This document shows, one piece after another, positions 34,382-43,494 of a DNA stretch of 58,725 nt (positions are counted from its first letter, which is position 1; the number at the start of each line of letters is the position of its first letter). The position numbers and the translations under genes are program-made. The DNA is taken from contig CALWCA010000005.1 in NCBI GenBank assembly GCA_944376235.1, positions 1 through 58,725 on the forward strand, in the 5' to 3' direction. Below the pieces are notes generated by a model, which worked only from the letters and a program-made list of their open reading frames with translations, had not been told where the DNA came from and did no database searches. Source of the DNA: an uncultured Clostridia bacterium. GTDB lineage: Bacteria; Bacillota; Clostridia; Oscillospirales; Feifaniaceae.

Positions 34382-35453
34382 AAACATTGCGGTGATCCGG
34401 GGCGACGGCATCGGCCCCGAAATTGTGCAGCAGGCCCTGCGGGTGCTCGACAGGGTGGCCGCCCTCTACGGGCACACCTTTCAGTACACCGATGTGGACA
34501 TGGGCGGATGCGCCATCGACAAATGGGGTGATCCTCTTCCGCAGGAGATGCTGGAAAAATGTCTGCAGTCGGACAGCGTGCTGCTGGGCGCCGTGGGCGG
34601 CGACAAGTGGAACGACCTGCCCGCGCAGATGCGCCCTGAAAAGGGCTTGCTGCGGCTGAGGGCCGGCATGGGCGTCTATTCCAACAACCGCCCGGCAAAA
34701 ATCTGGCCGCAGCTTGCCGAGGCCTCGCCGCTCAAAAAGTCGGTGGTGGACAAGGGTATTGACTTCATCATCGTCAGGGAGCTGATTGGCGGCATTTATT
34801 TCGGAGAGCACAAAACCGAAGGCGAGCCGGGGCAGCAGGTCGCCACCGACCTGCTGGCCTATCACGAGAGCGAGATTGAGCGCATCGGGAGAATCGGCTT
34901 TGAAACGGCCCGAAAGAGGGGAGGGCGGCTGTGCTCGGTGGAAAAGAGCAACGTGCTCGATTCCAGCCGCCTGTGGAAGAAGGTCATGCACCGGCTGGCG
35001 GAGCAGTATCCCGACGTGCAGCTCTCCGACATGTTTGTGGACAACTGCGCCATGCAGATTGTCAGGGACCCCTCCCAGTTTGACGTGATTGTCACCGAAA
35101 ACATGTTTGGAGACATCCTGTCCGACGAGGCCTCCATGATCACAGGCTCCATCGGCATGATCCCCTCCTCAAGCCTGGGTGCCACGTCCTGCGGGATTTA
35201 CGAGCCCATCCACGGCTCGGCGCCCGACATCGCGGGCAGGGACGAGGCAAACCCCGTCGGCGCCATTTTGTCAGCAGCAATGATGCTGCGCTACAGCTTT
35301 GACATGAGTGAGGAGGCGCAGGCCATCGAGCGGGCGGTTTCAGACTATCTTGACACCGGCTGCCGCACCGCCGATATCATGAGCGGGACAATGACGCTGG
35401 TGGGCTGCAAAAAGTGCGGCGAAATGATCGAGGGACTTATCAGGAAAGACTAG
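34374..35453 (+). CDS. leuB: 3-isopropylmalate dehydrogenase
   Basis: 359 aa. Beta-decarboxylating dehydrogenase fold: [11 protein letters not shown] at the start, substrate Arg residues in [17 protein letters not shown], metal-binding Asp residues in MFVDNCAMQ and [13 protein letters not shown] loop HGSAPDIAG. Completes the leucine branch. Ends at a strong terminator; no ilv genes are attached. Confidence 0.95.
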   Translation: MTKNIAVIRGDGIGPEIVQQALRVLDRVAALYGHTFQYTDVDMGGCAIDKWGDPLPQEMLEKCLQSDSVLLGAVGGDKWNDLPAQMRPEKGLLRLRAGMGVYSNNRPAKIWPQLAEASPLKKSVVDKGIDFIIVRELIGGIYFGEHKTEGEPGQQVATDLLAYHESEIERIGRIGFETARKRGGRLCSVEKSNVLDSSRLWKKVMHRLAEQYPDVQLSDMFVDNCAMQIVRDPSQFDVIVTENMFGDILSDEASMITGSIGMIPSSSLGATSCGIYEPIHGSAPDIAGRDEANPVGAILSAAMMLRYSFDMSEEAQAIERAVSDYLDTGCRTADIMSGTMTLVGCKKCGEMIEGLIRKD

Positions 35454-35537
35454 GCCTCCCGCCGAATGGGGGGTGGGCAGCCTTTTTTTGAGGTGGCGTA
35501 CCGCGAAAAGGGCCTCGGGAAGAGACACCTTTGCGCA

Positions 35538-35574
35538 AAAAAGCTCTGCCTGCAGATGCAGGCAGAGCTTTTTC
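35538..35574 (+). terminator. Terminator of the leu operon
   Basis: Long perfect palindrome (arms 35538-35554 and 35557-35573) with A-tract before and T-tract after, so it can work on both strands. Confidence 0.88.
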
Positions 35575-35604
35575 AGGTGAAATTTCAGTCAGGTGAAATT
35601 TCAG
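35573..35604. repeat. Perfect tandem duplication of 16 bp
   Basis: TCAGGTGAAATTTCAG at 35573-35588 is repeated exactly at 35589-35604, directly abutting the leu terminator. Function unknown; may be a slippage product. Confidence 0.9.
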
Positions 35605-35659
35605 AAGGGAATGGTCGAAAGGCCCCTTTGCTGACACCGGAAGAATATATTTCGGGGAG

Positions 35660-35687
35660 TTGACAGCGTTTTGTCAAATATTATAAA
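35660..35687 (+). promoter_or_regulatory. Promoter of the AI-2E family gene with palindrome at -35
   Basis: TTGACA (35660-35665), 16-nt spacer, TATAAA (35682-35687). The -35 hexamer is the left arm of an inverted repeat TTGAC-N8-GTCAA (35660-35677) inside the promoter, a possible repressor site. Confidence 0.6.
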
Positions 35688-35745
35688 ATAAAATTGGTAA
35701 ACGTCGGGTTTCGCGCGCAGAATAAACGATTTTGTGAGGTGCGGC

Positions 35746-36963
35746 ATGGCAAGAAAGAGGCTCAACAGAGGATATCTTGAGATTTCCCTGTATCTTTCCA
35801 TCACCGTTTGCATCGGTATCGCCTTTACCTATCTGCTCTTCAACTCCACAGGCTTTTTCCTTGGCATCGCCAAGGTGTTCCGGGTGCTGCGGCCCATTTT
35901 GGTGGGCTTTTTTCTGGCTTACCTGATGCTTCCCCTGGTGCGGCGCGTGGAGTTTTACATCGTGAGCAACGTGTTTCCCAGAAAGTCAAAGAAGTTCCGG
36001 TATGTGACTTCTGTATTTATCACATACATTTTGTTTTTGCTCTTTGCCTACGCCTTCTTTTATGCGCTGCTTCCCCAGATTGTCAACAGCATTATTGACA
36101 ACATTCAAAACCTGAAAAAGTATGAGCAGCTTTTGGGAAACTGGCTGATTGACCTGAACGAGAGATACGCCATCTCCAAGATCGCCGGATGGACCGACGA
36201 GGAGGTCTATGCCTGGTCCATGGGCCTGCTGGGAAGCGGCATCGAGTGGCTGAGCAGCCAGATGCCAGACTTTGTCAGCCAGACCATCAACATGGCCTCG
36301 GCGCTCTTCAACGCCCTGGTCAGCTTCGTGGTCTCCATTTACGTCGTGCTGGACAAGGATACCTTCAAGGGACAGTTCAAAAAGATGCTGTTTGCGCTCT
36401 TCCCGCCCCATGTGGTGGACACCGTGGTGCGCGTGCTCAAGGATGTCGACCGCATGTTCGGCGGCTTCGTGAGCGGGAAGTTCATCGACTCGGTGATCGT
36501 CGGCATTTTGTGCTTTGTCTTCATGAAGCTGCTGCATATCCCCGAAAGCGTGCTGATTTCGGTGGTGATGGGCGTGACCAACATGATTCCCACCTTCGGC
36601 CCCTTTATGGGCGGCATCCCCTGCGTCATCTTCATGGTCTTTGTCGACTACCGCTATGCGCTCACGCTGGCCATTCTCATCATCGTGCTCCAGCAGTTTG
36701 ACGGAAACGTGCTCGACCCCAAGATTTTGGGCGATTCCCTTGGCATTTCGGCCTTCTGGGTGGTCTTTTCGGTGGTCTTCTTCGGCGGGATTTTCGGCGT
36801 GTGGGGCATGTTCTTCGGCGTGCCGACCTTTGCCGTGCTCTATAAGGAGACAGGGGAGCTCATTGACTATCTCCTGCGCAAAAAACGCTATCCCGTCAGC
36901 CGGGAGGCCTATGCAAAGGCGGGCTTTTCCCCGCGCCCGGTGGAGGAACAGCCGCAGGAATAG
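35746..36963 (+). CDS. AI-2E family transporter (YdbI/PerM-like)
   Basis: 405 aa from ATG 35746 (GAGG 6 nt upstream; a GTG four codons earlier overlaps this site). Membrane helices near the N-terminus, a soluble middle region, then the conserved C-terminal helices with SGKFIDSVIVG, GVTNMIPTFGPFMGGIP and QQFDGNVLDPKILGDSLGISAFWVVFSVVFFGGIFGVWGM. The family contains TqsA, Na+/H+ antiporters and many unassigned members; the name does not prove AI-2 export. Monocistronic. Confidence 0.9.
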   Translation: MARKRLNRGYLEISLYLSITVCIGIAFTYLLFNSTGFFLGIAKVFRVLRPILVGFFLAYLMLPLVRRVEFYIVSNVFPRKSKKFRYVTSVFITYILFLLFAYAFFYALLPQIVNSIIDNIQNLKKYEQLLGNWLIDLNERYAISKIAGWTDEEVYAWSMGLLGSGIEWLSSQMPDFVSQTINMASALFNALVSFVVSIYVVLDKDTFKGQFKKMLFALFPPHVVDTVVRVLKDVDRMFGGFVSGKFIDSVIVGILCFVFMKLLHIPESVLISVVMGVTNMIPTFGPFMGGIPCVIFMVFVDYRYALTLAILIIVLQQFDGNVLDPKILGDSLGISAFWVVFSVVFFGGIFGVWGMFFGVPTFAVLYKETGELIDYLLRKKRYPVSREAYAKAGFSPRPVEEQPQE

Positions 36964-37013
36964 CCTGCGGCCGCCAAAAACCGCCAAAGCCCCCTCCTTT
37001 TTTCCAAAACACA

Positions 37014-37042
37014 TTGACAAACGGGCAAAGAGGGGATATACT
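37014..37042 (+). promoter_or_regulatory. Promoter of the metK operon
   Basis: TTGACA (37014-37019), 17-nt spacer, TATACT (37037-37042), leading directly into the SAM-I aptamer. Confidence 0.85.
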
Positions 37043-37066
37043 AGCCTGCGAGCCTACAATTTCATA

Positions 37067-37228
37067 CCTTTATCAAGAGCGACGGAGGGACCAGGCCCCA
37101 TGATGTCCGGCAGCCTGCCGCGGGAGCGGTAAGGTGCCAAATCCTGCGGTGCAGTGCGCCGAAAGATGAGGGGAAAAGAATGTTGCTGTGGCAGCGGCCT
37201 CGTCTTGCGGCGAGGCCGTTGTTTTGTC
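37067..37228 (+). promoter_or_regulatory. SAM-I riboswitch (S-box) with terminator
   Basis: Aptamer 37067-37172: P1 CTTTATC/GATGAGG, and the conserved stretches TATCAAGAGCGACGGAGGGA, GCCCCATGATGTCCGGCAGCC, GGTGCCAAATCCTGC and GAAAGATGAG. Then a terminator stem (37195-37202 with 37211-37218) and T-rich tract to 37228. SAM binding should stabilise the aptamer and allow the terminator, lowering metK expression when SAM is plentiful. Confidence 0.95.
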
Positions 37229-37277
37229 TGTAAAAATTGATATAAACCTGGAGCTTTCGTTAAAAAGGAGAAGGAAA

Positions 37278-38471
37278 ATGGTAAAAAAGCTTTTCACATC
37301 GGAATCCGTCACGGAGGGACATCCCGATAAAATCTGCGATCAGATTTCCGATGCGGTGCTTGATGCGCTGCTCGAGCAGGATCCCGCCTCGCGCTGCGCC
37401 TGCGAGGTGACGGCCACCACCGGCCTGATTTCGGTGATGGGAGAGATTTCAACGACCGCTCACATCGACATTGCCGAGATTGCGCGCGGCGTGCTGCGCG
37501 ACATCGGATACACCAGGGCCAAATACGGGTTTGACTGCGAGGCCTGCGCGGTGATTACGTCGATTGACAAGCAGTCGGCCGACATTGCCCTGGGGGTTGA
37601 CCGTGCTCTGGAGGCCAAGCAGGGCGAGATGAGCGACGCCGAGGTGGAGGCCATCGGGGCGGGCGACCAGGGCATGATGTTTGGCTTTGCCTGCGACGAG
37701 ACGCCTGAGCTCATGCCTTTGCCCATTTCGCTGGCACACAAGCTGGCCATCCGCCTGACCGAGGTGCGCAAGGCGGGCCTGCTGCACTATCTGCGGCCCG
37801 ACGGAAAAACCCAGGTGACGGTGGAGTATGACGACGGACGCCCCTGCCGTATTGACACCGTGGTCATTTCGGCGCAGCACGGGCCCGAGGTGGCGGCCGA
37901 CGACATGAGAGCCGATTTGATTGAACATGTCATCAAGCCCATTGTTCCGGCTGAGCTGCTGGACGAGGGCACCAAAATTTATATCAACCCCACGGGGCGC
38001 TTTGTCAAGGGCGGCCCCTCTGCGGATTCGGGTCTGACCGGGCGCAAGATTATCGTGGACACCTACGGCGGCTATTCGCGCCACGGGGGCGGCGCCTTCT
38101 CGGGCAAGGACCCGACCAAGGTCGACCGTTCGGCGGCCTATGCAGCCCGCTACATTGCCAAAAACGTGGTGGCGGCGGGGCTTGCCAGCAAGTGTGAAAT
38201 CCAGCTCGCCTATGCCATTGGAGTGGCGAGGCCGGTGTCGGTGCTGGTTGACACCTTCGGCACCGGCGTGATTGAGGAGGAGGTCATCTCCGAGCTCATC
38301 ATGCAGCATTTTGATTTGCGTCCTGCCGCCATCATCGAGCGGCTGGAGCTCAGAAAGCCCATTTATCGGCGTCTGGCGGCTTACGGACACATGGGCCGCG
38401 AGGAGCTTGGCGTGAAGTGGGAGCAGACCGACGTGGCGCCCGCACTGCGCGCCGCAGCCGGACTCCAGTGA
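37278..38471 (+). CDS. metK: S-adenosylmethionine synthetase
   Basis: 397 aa. ATG 37278 with AAGGAGAAGG upstream. Motifs: [21 protein letters not shown] with catalytic His15, [12 protein letters not shown], and [19 protein letters not shown]. Makes SAM from methionine and ATP. Directly controlled by the SAM-I riboswitch. The stop TGA overlaps the GTG start of the next gene (GTGA), so the next gene lies under the same control. Confidence 0.96.
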   Translation: MVKKLFTSESVTEGHPDKICDQISDAVLDALLEQDPASRCACEVTATTGLISVMGEISTTAHIDIAEIARGVLRDIGYTRAKYGFDCEACAVITSIDKQSADIALGVDRALEAKQGEMSDAEVEAIGAGDQGMMFGFACDETPELMPLPISLAHKLAIRLTEVRKAGLLHYLRPDGKTQVTVEYDDGRPCRIDTVVISAQHGPEVAADDMRADLIEHVIKPIVPAELLDEGTKIYINPTGRFVKGGPSADSGLTGRKIIVDTYGGYSRHGGGAFSGKDPTKVDRSAAYAARYIAKNVVAAGLASKCEIQLAYAIGVARPVSVLVDTFGTGVIEEEVISELIMQHFDLRPAAIIERLELRKPIYRRLAAYGHMGREELGVKWEQTDVAPALRAAAGLQ

Positions 38472-39355
38472 AAGCCGCAGCAGGAGCCGCCGGGGCAAAG
38501 AGGGCGCTCTGCCTTCTTTTGTGCCTGGCGGCGCTGGTTTTTTCGCAGGGCTGCGGGGAGGTGCAAAGCGAGCCGGTGCGCGTGGTTGCAAGCTCGTTTG
38601 GCGGATACTCTCTGGCAAAGGCGGTGGCGGGGGAGCATGCCGTGGTCAACCTCATGAGCACGCAGGACGACGATCCCCACGGCTATCAGCCCGACGCCTT
38701 TTCCATTGCCAATCTCGCCTGCGCCGACCTGCTCATCACCATGGGTGAGGACATCGACACCTGGCTGCCCGAGCTTCGCCGGGACATCGACAGGGCGCAG
38801 ACGGTGGTGCTGGACCTGTCTGCCGAAGGCGACCCTCATCGGCTGCTGCTGCCGCGTGAGGCTGCTGCTGTGGCGCTTGAGGTGGCGCAGCAGCTCAAAA
38901 CACTGGATGAGCAGCACGGGGAGGACTATGAGGCCGCCGCAAGGCAGCTCTCGGAGCAGCTTGAGGCGCTTGACCAGAGGCTTGCCGAGGCGCTTGCCCC
39001 GGGCTTCTCCTTTGCGGTGGCGGGAGCCAATCCTTACGGCTGTCTGGAGGAGCTGCCCGGGGTGGTGCTGGTTGCCGCCGGAGAGGGCTGTAACGGGGAA
39101 ACAGAGCAATGGGACGAGGAACTGCTTGAAAGGGCCAGAGAGGCCGGCGTGCAGCTGCTGCTCTTCAACGAGCGCGACGATGCCGATGAGGTGCAGGCGC
39201 TGGCGCAGGAACTTGGCGTTGAGACGCTGTTCTGGCATGCGCTGCACATGGTGCCGCAGGAGCAGCGCGAAGAGGGCGCCACGCTGTTGTCGCTGCTGGA
39301 GCAGACGGTGGAGGCGCTCGAGCAACATGCCCTGCGGGAGGAAAAGGGAGCGTGA
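38468..39355 (+). CDS. Metal-type ABC binding lipoprotein (ZnuA-like), reduced ligand set
   Basis: 295 aa from GTG 38468, overlapping the metK stop; no clear ribosome site, so translation is probably coupled. Signal with lipobox FSQGC, Cys29. The fold follows cluster-9 metal-binding proteins: [36 protein letters not shown] with His71, and DPHRLLLPR with His124 where true ZnuA has DPHxWLDP. The His-rich loop and the usual third His/Asp ligands are not evident, so metal specificity, or metal binding at all, is doubtful. No permease or ATPase is adjacent. Its place between metK and comF is unusual. Confidence 0.8.
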   Translation: MKAAAGAAGAKRALCLLLCLAALVFSQGCGEVQSEPVRVVASSFGGYSLAKAVAGEHAVVNLMSTQDDDPHGYQPDAFSIANLACADLLITMGEDIDTWLPELRRDIDRAQTVVLDLSAEGDPHRLLLPREAAAVALEVAQQLKTLDEQHGEDYEAAARQLSEQLEALDQRLAEALAPGFSFAVAGANPYGCLEELPGVVLVAAGEGCNGETEQWDEELLERAREAGVQLLLFNERDDADEVQALAQELGVETLFWHALHMVPQEQREEGATLLSLLEQTVEALEQHALREEKGA

Positions 39356-39359
39356 GGAT

Positions 39360-40013
39360 ATGGGACTGGGGAATACGCTGCTTTGTCTGCTCTATCCGCC
39401 CCGATGTCCCTTTTGCGGCAGGGTGACGCCCGATGGCGCGCCCTGCCCTTCCTGTACGGAGGAGCTGTCCCGGACACCGCCGGTGCAGGCCCCCTTTCCG
39501 GGGGTGGAAGGCAGCTACAGCCGCCTGATTGCCGCCTATGACTACGCCGGCATGATCCGGCAGGCCATTTTGCGCTACAAAAAGCTGGGCCAAAGGGACA
39601 GCGACCTGCTGCTGGCGGGCTTTGTGTCGGTGGCGCTGCGCAGGCAGAGCGACGTGGGGGAATTTGACCTTGTCACGGCGGCGCCGGGCGGCAGCAGCTC
39701 GAGGGCCAGAGGCTTTGACGCCGGCGAGCGCATCGCCTTACAGACGGCGCGTCTGCTGTCGCTTCCCTTTTGCCCTGCGTTTTTGCCCCATGCGGGCAGG
39801 GCGCAAAAGGAGCTCTCCCAGAAAGAGCGGCTGCAGGCCGTGATGGACACCCGTATGCGCGAGGACCTGCCGCCGCTTGACGGGCTGCATGTTTTGCTTG
39901 TCGACGACGTGGTGACAACCGGCGCCACCGTCCGGCGCTGCGGCACGCTGCTGCGTCAGGCAGGGGCGGCACAGGTCACGGCGGCAGCCGTCGCCATCAG
40001 CGAGAAGGCCTGA
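39360..40013 (+). CDS. comF: ComF family phosphoribosyltransferase-like protein
   Basis: 217 aa from ATG 39360. N-terminal zinc-finger Cys16-x2-Cys19 and Cys29-x2-Cys32, then a type-I phosphoribosyltransferase domain with PRPP loop VLLVDDVVTTGATV and the ComF-typical RGFDAGERIA and KELSQKERLQAV. ComF proteins are required for DNA uptake in competence of Bacillus and others; the biochemical role is not settled. Four nt after the binding protein, so in the metK operon. The symbol is used by family. Confidence 0.88.
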   Translation: MGLGNTLLCLLYPPRCPFCGRVTPDGAPCPSCTEELSRTPPVQAPFPGVEGSYSRLIAAYDYAGMIRQAILRYKKLGQRDSDLLLAGFVSVALRRQSDVGEFDLVTAAPGGSSSRARGFDAGERIALQTARLLSLPFCPAFLPHAGRAQKELSQKERLQAVMDTRMREDLPPLDGLHVLLVDDVVTTGATVRRCGTLLRQAGAAQVTAAAVAISEKA

Positions 40014-40128
40014 GCGAAAGACGCCTCCCTGAGCGCTACAGGGCGCGCGGCGCTTCTTCTTTTGCGGCAGGGGGAGCGCCCTGCGCGGAGGAATTTTTGC
40101 AAATGCGCAAGGATTTTTGAAATTCGCA

Positions 40129-40156
40129 TTGATTTTTGGCGCGCATCATGTAAAAT
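40129..40156 (+). promoter_or_regulatory. Candidate promoter of mreB
   Basis: TTGATT (40129-40134), 16-nt spacer, TAAAAT (40151-40156). Confidence 0.5.
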
Positions 40157-40255
40157 AATAGGGTAAGGCCTCTGGCAGGAGGCCGGTTTTGTGATGGTAT
40201 GAGTATGACTGTATGGAAGAGGGGAAGCAAAAGCTCCCCCGCAGGAGGTTTCAAC

Positions 40256-41290
40256 GTGGCACGGGTAATCAACGCAAAGGAAATCGGAATTGATCTTGGC
40301 ACGGCCAGCGTCCTCATTTATGTCAAGGGCAAGGGTATCGTGCTGCAGGAGCCCTCGGTGGTTGCCATCGAGCGCAACACCAATAAAATCCTGGCGGTGG
40401 GCACGGAGGCGCAGCGCATGCTGGGCAGAACCCCGGGCACCATTGTCGCCATTCGTCCTCTGCGCGACGGCGTGATTTCGGATTATGAGATGACGCAGCG
40501 CATGATCAAGTATTTTCTCAAAAAGGTCTGCGGCTTCATGCTCTTCAAGCCGCGCATCATGGTGTGCGTGCCTTCGGGCATCACCGAGGTGGAGGAGCGC
40601 GCCGTGATTGACGCCACCAATCAGGCGGGCGCCAAGAAGACCTATCTGGTGGAAGAGCCCATTGCGGCGGCGCTGGGAGCCGGCATCAACATCGAAATGC
40701 CCGACGGCAACATGGTGGTGGACATCGGCGGCGGCACCACCGACATCGCCGTGATTTCGCTGGGCGGCGTGGTGGTCAGCGAGTCCATCAAGACGGCGGG
40801 CGACAAGTTTGACGAGGCGCTGACCAAATACTGCCGCAAGAAATTCAACATCCTGATTGGCGAGCGCACGGCGGAAAAGATCAAAATGGAAATCGGCTGC
40901 CTGTTCCCCATGGAGGAGAAGGCGTCGGTCGACGTCAAGGGGCGCTGCCTCATGACCGGCCTGCCCCGCGTTTTCACCATTACGACGGACGAGGTCATGG
41001 AGGCCTTTGACGAGTGCGCCACCACCATCATCGAGGGTGTGCACAGCGTGCTCGAGCGCACGCCGCCTGAGCTGCTTGGCGACATTGCGCAAAACGGCAT
41101 CATCATGACGGGCGGCGGTTCGCTCATCAAGGGATTCCCCGAGCGTATCGAGGCCAAAACCGGCATTCCCACTTATGTGGCAGACGATGCCATCTCCTGC
41201 GTGGCGCGCGGCACCGGCAAGTGCCTTGACCGCATCTCCAAGCTGCAGGACGGCACCATCAACCTGGCGCGCAACCGCGAGATGTACTAA
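40256..41290 (+). CDS. mreB: MreB-family actin homologue
   Basis: 344 aa from GTG 40256, which has GGAGG 7 nt upstream; a longer frame starts at 40199 without that signal. Actin-fold motifs: phosphate-1 EIGIDLGTASVLIYVKGKG, connect-1 EEPIAAALGAGI, phosphate-2 MVVDIGGGTTDIAVISLGG, adenosine loop IIMTGGGSLIKGFP. Polymerises at the membrane and guides lateral wall synthesis. No mreC/mreD follow, which is more like an mbl/mreBH paralogue location than the main mre operon. Single gene ending at a bidirectional terminator. Confidence 0.93.
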   Translation: MARVINAKEIGIDLGTASVLIYVKGKGIVLQEPSVVAIERNTNKILAVGTEAQRMLGRTPGTIVAIRPLRDGVISDYEMTQRMIKYFLKKVCGFMLFKPRIMVCVPSGITEVEERAVIDATNQAGAKKTYLVEEPIAAALGAGINIEMPDGNMVVDIGGGTTDIAVISLGGVVVSESIKTAGDKFDEALTKYCRKKFNILIGERTAEKIKMEIGCLFPMEEKASVDVKGRCLMTGLPRVFTITTDEVMEAFDECATTIIEGVHSVLERTPPELLGDIAQNGIIMTGGGSLIKGFPERIEAKTGIPTYVADDAISCVARGTGKCLDRISKLQDGTINLARNREMY

Positions 41291-41310
41291 TCCTGTACGG
41301 GAGAGGATAA

Positions 41311-41366
41311 AAAGAGGGGAGAACAGAGCTTTCAAAGCCCTGTTCTCCCCTCTTTGTTTGTTGTGT
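41311..41366. terminator. Bidirectional terminator between mreB and pspA
   Basis: 16-bp stem (41311-41326 with 41340-41355). Plus-strand tail TTGTTTGTTG; on the minus strand the stem is followed by TTTTTATC. It serves the two convergent genes. Confidence 0.85.
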
Positions 41367-41399
41367 TTTGAAAAACAGGCCTTTTAAGCCTTCAGGGCC

Positions 41400-42080
41400 T
41401 TACAGCCCCAGCTTGTTTTTCAAATCGGCCAGCTCGGCCTCCACCGAGGCGCTGGCATCTGCCTTGCGGTATTTTTCTTCCAGCGCGTCGGCGGGATCCA
41501 CGGCACCCTCTGACAGCTCGGCCATGGCGTTGGCCTCGTCGAGCATGCGGTCGGCCTTTTGCTCCATGCGGTCAAAGGCGCTCATGGCAGCCTTGGCCTT
41601 TTCGCCCGAGGCGCCGATTTGGTTGACCTTTTCCTGCGTCTTGGCCACGGCAACCTTGGCCTTGATGGCGGCCTTGCGGGTGTTGAGCGAGGAGATGTCG
41701 GCCACCAGCTTGTCGTGCAGCTGACGCATGCGCACCGCATTCTCATGGGCGGCGGCGTAGGCGGTCTGAAGTGAGGCGCCGGTGTTTTCAAGCTCCTGCT
41801 TTTTGGAGAGCAGCACGCGTGCGTCGTCCTCGTTGCCGGCCAGCAGGGCGCGCTTTGCAAGCTCCTGATAGCGCGAGACCTCCTTGGCGTTTTCGTCCAC
41901 CAGACGCTTGGTGCGGCTCTCCTCTGCCATGACGCCGGCGGCCTCCTGCTTGACCTCGGCCAAATCCTCCATCATGTCGCGCAGATACTGGTCTACCATT
42001 TTTGCGGGGTCTTCCGCTTTGTCGAGCAAATCATTGATGTTGGCGGAGATGATGTCTCCAAATCTGGAAAGAATACCCAT
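41400..42080 (-). CDS. pspA: PspA/IM30 (ESCRT-III-like) family protein
   Basis: 226 aa, almost wholly helical coiled coil. N-terminal amphipathic helix MGILSRFGDIISANINDLLDKAEDPAKMVDQYLRDM is the family signature; EELAKRALLAGNEDDARVLLSKKQ-type segments follow. PspA proteins bind stressed membrane from the inside and stabilise it. GGAGG precedes the ATG. Last gene after the TPM-domain gene (23-nt gap), so the two should be co-expressed. Confidence 0.92.
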   Translation of the reverse strand: MGILSRFGDIISANINDLLDKAEDPAKMVDQYLRDMMEDLAEVKQEAAGVMAEESRTKRLVDENAKEVSRYQELAKRALLAGNEDDARVLLSKKQELENTGASLQTAYAAAHENAVRMRQLHDKLVADISSLNTRKAAIKAKVAVAKTQEKVNQIGASGEKAKAAMSAFDRMEQKADRMLDEANAMAELSEGAVDPADALEEKYRKADASASVEAELADLKNKLGL

Positions 42081-42103
42081 GTTGCATCCTCCTGTCGGTT
42101 TGT

Positions 42104-43261
42104 TTATCGGGAACTTGGCGGGGACGATTCCCCACCGGGATTTTGCTGTGTTGTGTCAGGCGTGCTGGGGGCGTCGGGCTTTTTTGGCGCCTCGCCGCCT
42201 TCCACACTCCGGTCTGCCGTAGGCGGGGACGACTCATATTTTTTGGCAATCTCCTCGGTCTCGAGGTCGCCAAAGGATTCAAGAGGCGTCTCCAAAATCT
42301 CCTTCATGCGCTCCTGCTCCCGGCGCTTTTCCTCCTTTGCCCTCTTCCACCAGGTGAAAAGGATGACAAGCACCGCAACGACGGCGATGCTGATGCCGAT
42401 TACGGTCAGAGGAGAGGTCGTCACCTTCATGATGCGCTGCGCGGTGTCGGAAAATGCCTTTGAGAAAAAAGTTTCCTCATTGAGGCTGCGGTCGTAGTAG
42501 TAGCGTTCGATGTTGTCAATCAGGATGTCTCCCGCCTCGGTATCAATCACCGCGCTCGCCTGTGTGCCGGCAAGGTACCAGGTCTGATGCTGGTTGCCAT
42601 ACTCCCAGAAGAGCACAAGCAGATGGGCTTCATCTTCAAAGAGCCGGTCATAGACCGAGTGGGCAAAGGCCTCGACCTGCTCATCGGTGGGGTTGTAGTT
42701 ACCGTCGATGTTGTCAAAGAGGTAAAGGTAGGGCTGAACCCCCGTTTCGCGGTAAAACTGCTCCATGCCGGCCGTGAGCGCGGAGGAATCGGAAATCCAG
42801 CCCAGCTCGTCGGTGAAGTAGCCGGTTTCAATCACCGAGCCCTCGGGCAGAGGTTCCCGCTTGACGGTGGAAGGAGAGATGGAAGAGGAATTGCCAAGGC
42901 TGTTGAGGAAAAACGACACGATGAAAAGGAAGACGACAAGGCCGATCAGCGTGCCAAAGCATCCGGAACAGGAGGACTGTCCTCCGCTTCCTCCATTGCT
43001 TCCGCCGCCTCCGCCCGAGCCGCCCCATCGCCCGATGGGGACAAAGACCGTGCGGGTTCTGGGAGCTCCTCCGTGGAAAAAGCCGCCCGTTGCGGGCCGG
43101 CCTGCCGGGGAAGAGCCGCCGAAGCTGCGCCCACTGCCTCCGCCAAAGCTGCGCCCGCTTCTGCTGCCGCCGAAGCTGCGCCCACCCCCGCCGAAGCTGC
43201 GCCCACCCCCGCCGAAGCTGCGTCCGCCGCCACTGCGTCCACCGCCAAAACTGCGCGCCAT
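42104..43261 (-). CDS. TPM-domain membrane protein with Gly/Ser/Arg-rich N-terminus
   Basis: 385 aa from ATG 43261 (CGGAGG upstream); the open frame continues for 141 more codons but those lie in the intergenic region. Residues 1-70 are a low-complexity run built from RSFGGG units, then a membrane helix near 105-125, a TPM_phosphatase-like domain (about 140-290, with GYFTDELGWISDSSALTAGMEQFYRETG and SVYDRLFEDEAHLLVLFWEYGNQHQTWY), a second membrane helix near 300-320 and a charged, Pro-rich tail. TPM proteins act in photosystem repair in plants; bacterial ones are uncharacterised membrane proteins. Upstream of pspA. Confidence 0.87.
   Translation of the reverse strand: MARSFGGGRSGGGRSFGGGGRSFGGGGRSFGGSRSGRSFGGGSGRSFGGSSPAGRPATGGFFHGGAPRTRTVFVPIGRWGGSGGGGGSNGGSGGQSSCSGCFGTLIGLVVFLFIVSFFLNSLGNSSSISPSTVKREPLPEGSVIETGYFTDELGWISDSSALTAGMEQFYRETGVQPYLYLFDNIDGNYNPTDEQVEAFAHSVYDRLFEDEAHLLVLFWEYGNQHQTWYLAGTQASAVIDTEAGDILIDNIERYYYDRSLNEETFFSKAFSDTAQRIMKVTTSPLTVIGISIAVVAVLVILFTWWKRAKEEKRREQERMKEILETPLESFGDLETEEIAKKYESSPPTADRSVEGGEAPKKPDAPSTPDTTQQNPGGESSPPSSR
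43169..43227. repeat. 21-bp in-frame tandem repeat in the TPM gene
   Basis: Two perfect 21-bp units (43169-43189, 43190-43210) and a partial third (43211-43227), encoding GGGRSFG-type units. Copy number may vary between strains by slippage without breaking the frame. Confidence 0.85.
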
Positions 43262-43399
43262 TGTATTACCTCCGTGTGGTGTGCTTTTGTGTTGCCGGGC
43301 CGTACTGCAGTATCCTGCAGAGGCAGGACCCGACAAAAGAAAGTATACCACAAAATTTTGGACAAGAAAAGGGGGGAAGGGCCGGCGGGGGAAGGGGGA

Positions 43400-43445
43400 G
43401 CAAAGCAAAAAGCAGGGCGGGGAGCCTTGCGGCCCGCCGCCCTGC
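43400..43445 (-). terminator. Terminator of the PepSY operon
   Basis: Stem 43412-43420 with 43437-43445; on the minus strand followed by TTTTTGCTTTG. It lies after the small membrane-protein gene and separates the PepSY operon from the TPM-pspA unit. Confidence 0.75.
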
Positions 43446-43494
43446 CGGAAAGGGGAGTGAGGGGGATTTTTAAATGAGGGGGTTGCCGGAATGC

